Source: an uncultured Lachnospiraceae bacterium (GTDB taxonomy: Bacteria > Bacillota > Clostridia > Lachnospirales > Lachnospiraceae). From it: a DNA stretch of 5,143 nt. Below the pieces are notes generated by a model. It saw only the letters and a program-made list of their open reading frames with translations. It was not told the origin of the DNA and made no database searches. The first letter of the stretch is position 1, and each line of letters begins with the position of its first letter. The translations under genes and the position numbers were made by a program. This document shows positions 3,578 to 5,143 of this stretch, one piece after another. The stretch spans positions 1-5,143 of the forward strand of contig CADBTO010000289.1 in the NCBI GenBank assembly GCA_902797565.1, given 5' to 3'.

Positions 3578-5056
3578 ATGGAATTACCAAATATTTCAAA
3601 AATAAAGGAAACATTGGGGAGCGGGGAAGGTGCAAATCATTCAGTAAACCATTCGGATGTGTATCGGGATGCGTTTATGCTGAAAGGCCCGCTTGCCAGC
3701 GAAGGTTTTGATATATGGAGGCATGTTTTCCGGGCAAAGAGTGTACATACGGGGGAAATCAGGACATTTTTTATTGATTTTTATGCAGTGAATCCGAAAC
3801 CGGTGGAGAAACGTCCGATCTTTGGCAAGCCGTCCCACCTGCTGGTCAGTGCCGGGGTTCTTGGGGAAGGCGGGAAGACGATCAACCGGTATCTGGGCTG
3901 GGATGATGTGTCGATCAAGGACAGCCTGCCTCTGCTGGTCAGTGCCGGGGAATCCTTTATGACGGAGAACCGTTCCATCGGGCGGGTCTGCCAGTCCCAG
4001 GAAGCAATCCGGATGCATCCGGAATACCATTCGGATTTTGGGGAAATCTATTGGGATTTGTCTTTTGATAAAAAAATCGCGTTCAATGCAGGGTATGCAA
4101 CCAGCTGGGCGGCGAGAGAATTGGATGTTTCGGATTTTTTCTGGCATGCGGAAGGCTTATTGACATATTACGATGGGGCAATAACGCTGGATGGAGAAAA
4201 ATATATTCCGACTTCAGATGCGGGGTATGCGGACAAATGCTGGGGCAAGCATTTTATTGAACCATGGACGTTCCTGCAGGGATCCGGACTGGTCAGCAGA
4301 AAGACCGGGCAAAAGCTGGATCGTTCTGCATTTGCGGTAATTGGCGGGCAGGTCCGGATCAAGGCGATGCAGTCTATGGAACAGGTGGTGTCCGGTGTCT
4401 GGTATGAAGGAGACCTGTTTGAATTCAATTTTTCGAAATTCTGGAAATTGACGAAGACGAAATTCCGCACGAAACACAAAAAAGGGCGGCGGATCTGGGA
4501 ACTGCTGCAGGAAACACCGATGAGTCGGATTGTACTGTGTGTGTCCTGCAGAGAAGATGGCTTTACCAGAAAGAAATACATTCCCTGTGACGGAAGCGGC
4601 AGCCGCTTTGAAATTCTGACGTCCGGGAACGGGTCGGGCTGGATGAAGCTTTACCGCAAGCGGATTTCGATGAAAGATAAATGGGAATGGGAAGAAGTCG
4701 ATATTATCGACATATCGGATGTGTTCTGCCAGTTCGGTGCGCCGGAGGGGGATCCGCGGCTTGTTGCCACGAAGCGTCCGGCGGAAGAGGTGGAACAGGA
4801 ACGGGAAGACGCAGCAAGGGCACTCCGGAAGCAGAAGCGTGCGCAGGCGCTTGAGGCCAAACGGAAGAAGAAAGAAAAGATCCTGATCGAGAAGGCACGG
4901 CAGCGTGCGCAGTCGCTGAATGAGCGCAGGCTCCGCAAGGAGGCGGCCACGCTGGAAAAGGAGCAGCGGCGCAGCGAAAAACGCTCCTCCCGCGCCCGCC
5001 AGAACGCGAAGAAGACCGCAGAGCGCGTCCAGCGCCTGCGGAATAAGAAGCAATAG
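3578..5056 (+). CDS. Tocopherol-cyclase-like / CrtC-AttH lipocalin-type protein with basic coiled-coil tail
   Basis: This is a 492-residue protein without signal peptide or membrane segment. Residues about 1-395 are beta-rich and Trp/Tyr-rich. GFDIWRHVF (43-51), FFIDFYAVNP (64-73) and especially GYADKCWGKHF (216-226) resemble the G-Y-x-D-x-x-W-G signature of the CrtC/AttH/tocopherol cyclase superfamily. Similar Lachnospiraceae proteins beginning with a GEGANHSVNHSD-like segment are, to my recollection, annotated tocopherol cyclase-like. Known relatives act on isoprenoid or other hydrophobic substrates, but this protein's reaction is unknown. Residues about 400-492 are a sharply different tail, almost entirely K/R/E/A/Q (for example EAKRKKKEKILIEKARQRAQ), predicted as a charged helix or coiled coil. 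It could bind nucleic acid, ribosomes or acidic membranes, or oligomerise the protein. AAGGAG (3565-3570) is 7 nt before the ATG. The gene is divergent from tRNA-Ser and appears to be a single-gene unit. Confidence 0.75.
   Translation: MELPNISKIKETLGSGEGANHSVNHSDVYRDAFMLKGPLASEGFDIWRHVFRAKSVHTGEIRTFFIDFYAVNPKPVEKRPIFGKPSHLLVSAGVLGEGGKTINRYLGWDDVSIKDSLPLLVSAGESFMTENRSIGRVCQSQEAIRMHPEYHSDFGEIYWDLSFDKKIAFNAGYATSWAARELDVSDFFWHAEGLLTYYDGAITLDGEKYIPTSDAGYADKCWGKHFIEPWTFLQGSGLVSRKTGQKLDRSAFAVIGGQVRIKAMQSMEQVVSGVWYEGDLFEFNFSKFWKLTKTKFRTKHKKGRRIWELLQETPMSRIVLCVSCREDGFTRKKYIPCDGSGSRFEILTSGNGSGWMKLYRKRISMKDKWEWEEVDIIDISDVFCQFGAPEGDPRLVATKRPAEEVEQEREDAARALRKQKRAQALEAKRKKKEKILIEKARQRAQSLNERRLRKEAATLEKEQRRSEKRSSRARQNAKKTAERVQRLRNKKQ
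3839..3950 (+). repeat. 19-bp in-frame direct repeat within the tocopherol-cyclase-like gene
   Basis: CTGCTGGTCAGTGCCGGGG occurs at 3839-3857 and again, identical, at 3932-3950. The copies are 93 bp (31 codons) apart in the same frame, so both encode LLVSAG (from residues 88 and 119). The flanks differ immediately after the repeat. It may reflect structural repetition of a beta-strand or a small gene-conversion event. Confidence 0.8.
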
Positions 5057-5066
5057 GGAGCGGTGT

Positions 5067-5091
5067 CATTCATCAGCTTGCCTGATGAATG
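5067..5091 (+). terminator. 10-bp hairpin after the tocopherol-cyclase-like gene (possible terminator)
   Basis: CATTCATCAG (5067-5076) pairs perfectly with CTGATGAATG (5082-5091) around the 5-nt loop CTTGC, starting 10 nt after the stop codon. No T-tract follows on either strand (GGGCCGCAG on plus), so it is not a standard intrinsic terminator. It could be a 3'-end stabiliser, an RNase processing site or an intercistronic element before the next gene. Confidence 0.4.
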
Positions 5092-5122
5092 GGGCCGCAG
5101 TATCACAGATTGATAAGCGCAC

Positions 5123-5129
5123 AAAGGAG
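5123..5129 (+). promoter_or_regulatory. Possible ribosome binding site for a gene beyond the right edge
   Basis: AAAGGAG matches the window's other ribosome binding sites and no start codon lies at a suitable distance inside the window; a second AAGGA begins at 5139. A plus-strand gene probably starts just past the edge, but its identity is not visible. No promoter was found between 5057 and 5143. Confidence 0.35.
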
Positions 5130-5143
5130 TTCTTAAATAAGGA

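Noticed and set aside
4214..5053. 279-codon minus-strand frame opposite the tocopherol-cyclase-like gene
   Set aside because: Its Leu/Arg-rich content is the mirror of the charged tail and beta domain, and no upstream ribosome binding site is seen.
1..5143. CRISPR arrays, insertion sequences, phage genes or attachment sites
   Set aside because: No regularly spaced repeats, transposase or integrase frames, or terminal inverted repeats were seen; the tRNA-Ser 3' end is not duplicated in the window.

Overview
The base composition (roughly half GC), the strong AAGGAG-type ribosome binding sites, the TTG starts and the set of protein families (YqeG, a class II tRNA-Ser without encoded CCA, a TrpB2-type synthase, a tocopherol-cyclase-like protein) suggest a Gram-positive Clostridia chromosome, probably a gut Lachnospiraceae. 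This assignment is inferred from family resemblance recalled from memory. No database search was run.

Left part (1-1026, mostly minus strand). The 5' 191 codons of a TrpB2-type tryptophan synthase beta gene run off the window's left edge on the minus strand. Upstream of it is a compact 350-bp module. It holds a minus-strand gene for a 41-residue hydrophobic peptide with a charged C-terminal tail, a good minus promoter (TTGATA-17-TAGTAT), and a long, hairpin-rich leader. Facing it on the plus strand is a strong promoter (extended -10 TGGTATAAT) for a roughly 100-nt RNA that ends at a hairpin plus T-tract and is antisense to the 3' end of the peptide gene. This is the architecture of a type I toxin-antitoxin locus and is the most interesting item here. 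The best ribosome binding site of the leader serves a TTG start in the +1-shifted frame. Loss of one A from an A6 run would fuse that start to the hydrophobic frame.

Centre (1096-3364, plus strand). A promoter precedes four closely spaced genes: a secreted, very basic protein of unknown family; the HAD phosphatase yqeG (10-bp gap); ribose-5-phosphate isomerase B, rpiB (54-bp gap); and the transcript-cleavage factor greA (3-bp gap). The spacing suggests one operon joining a housekeeping phosphatase, a pentose-phosphate enzyme and an RNA polymerase rescue factor.

Right part (3384-5143). A minus-strand tRNA-Ser(CGA) gene has its own terminator and promoter. Its promoter overlaps, on opposite strands, the promoter of a 492-codon plus-strand gene. 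That gene encodes a CrtC/AttH/tocopherol-cyclase-like beta-rich protein with an unusual ~90-residue Lys/Arg/Glu/Ala-rich tail. A 10-bp hairpin follows the gene, and a ribosome binding site for an unseen next gene may lie at the right edge.
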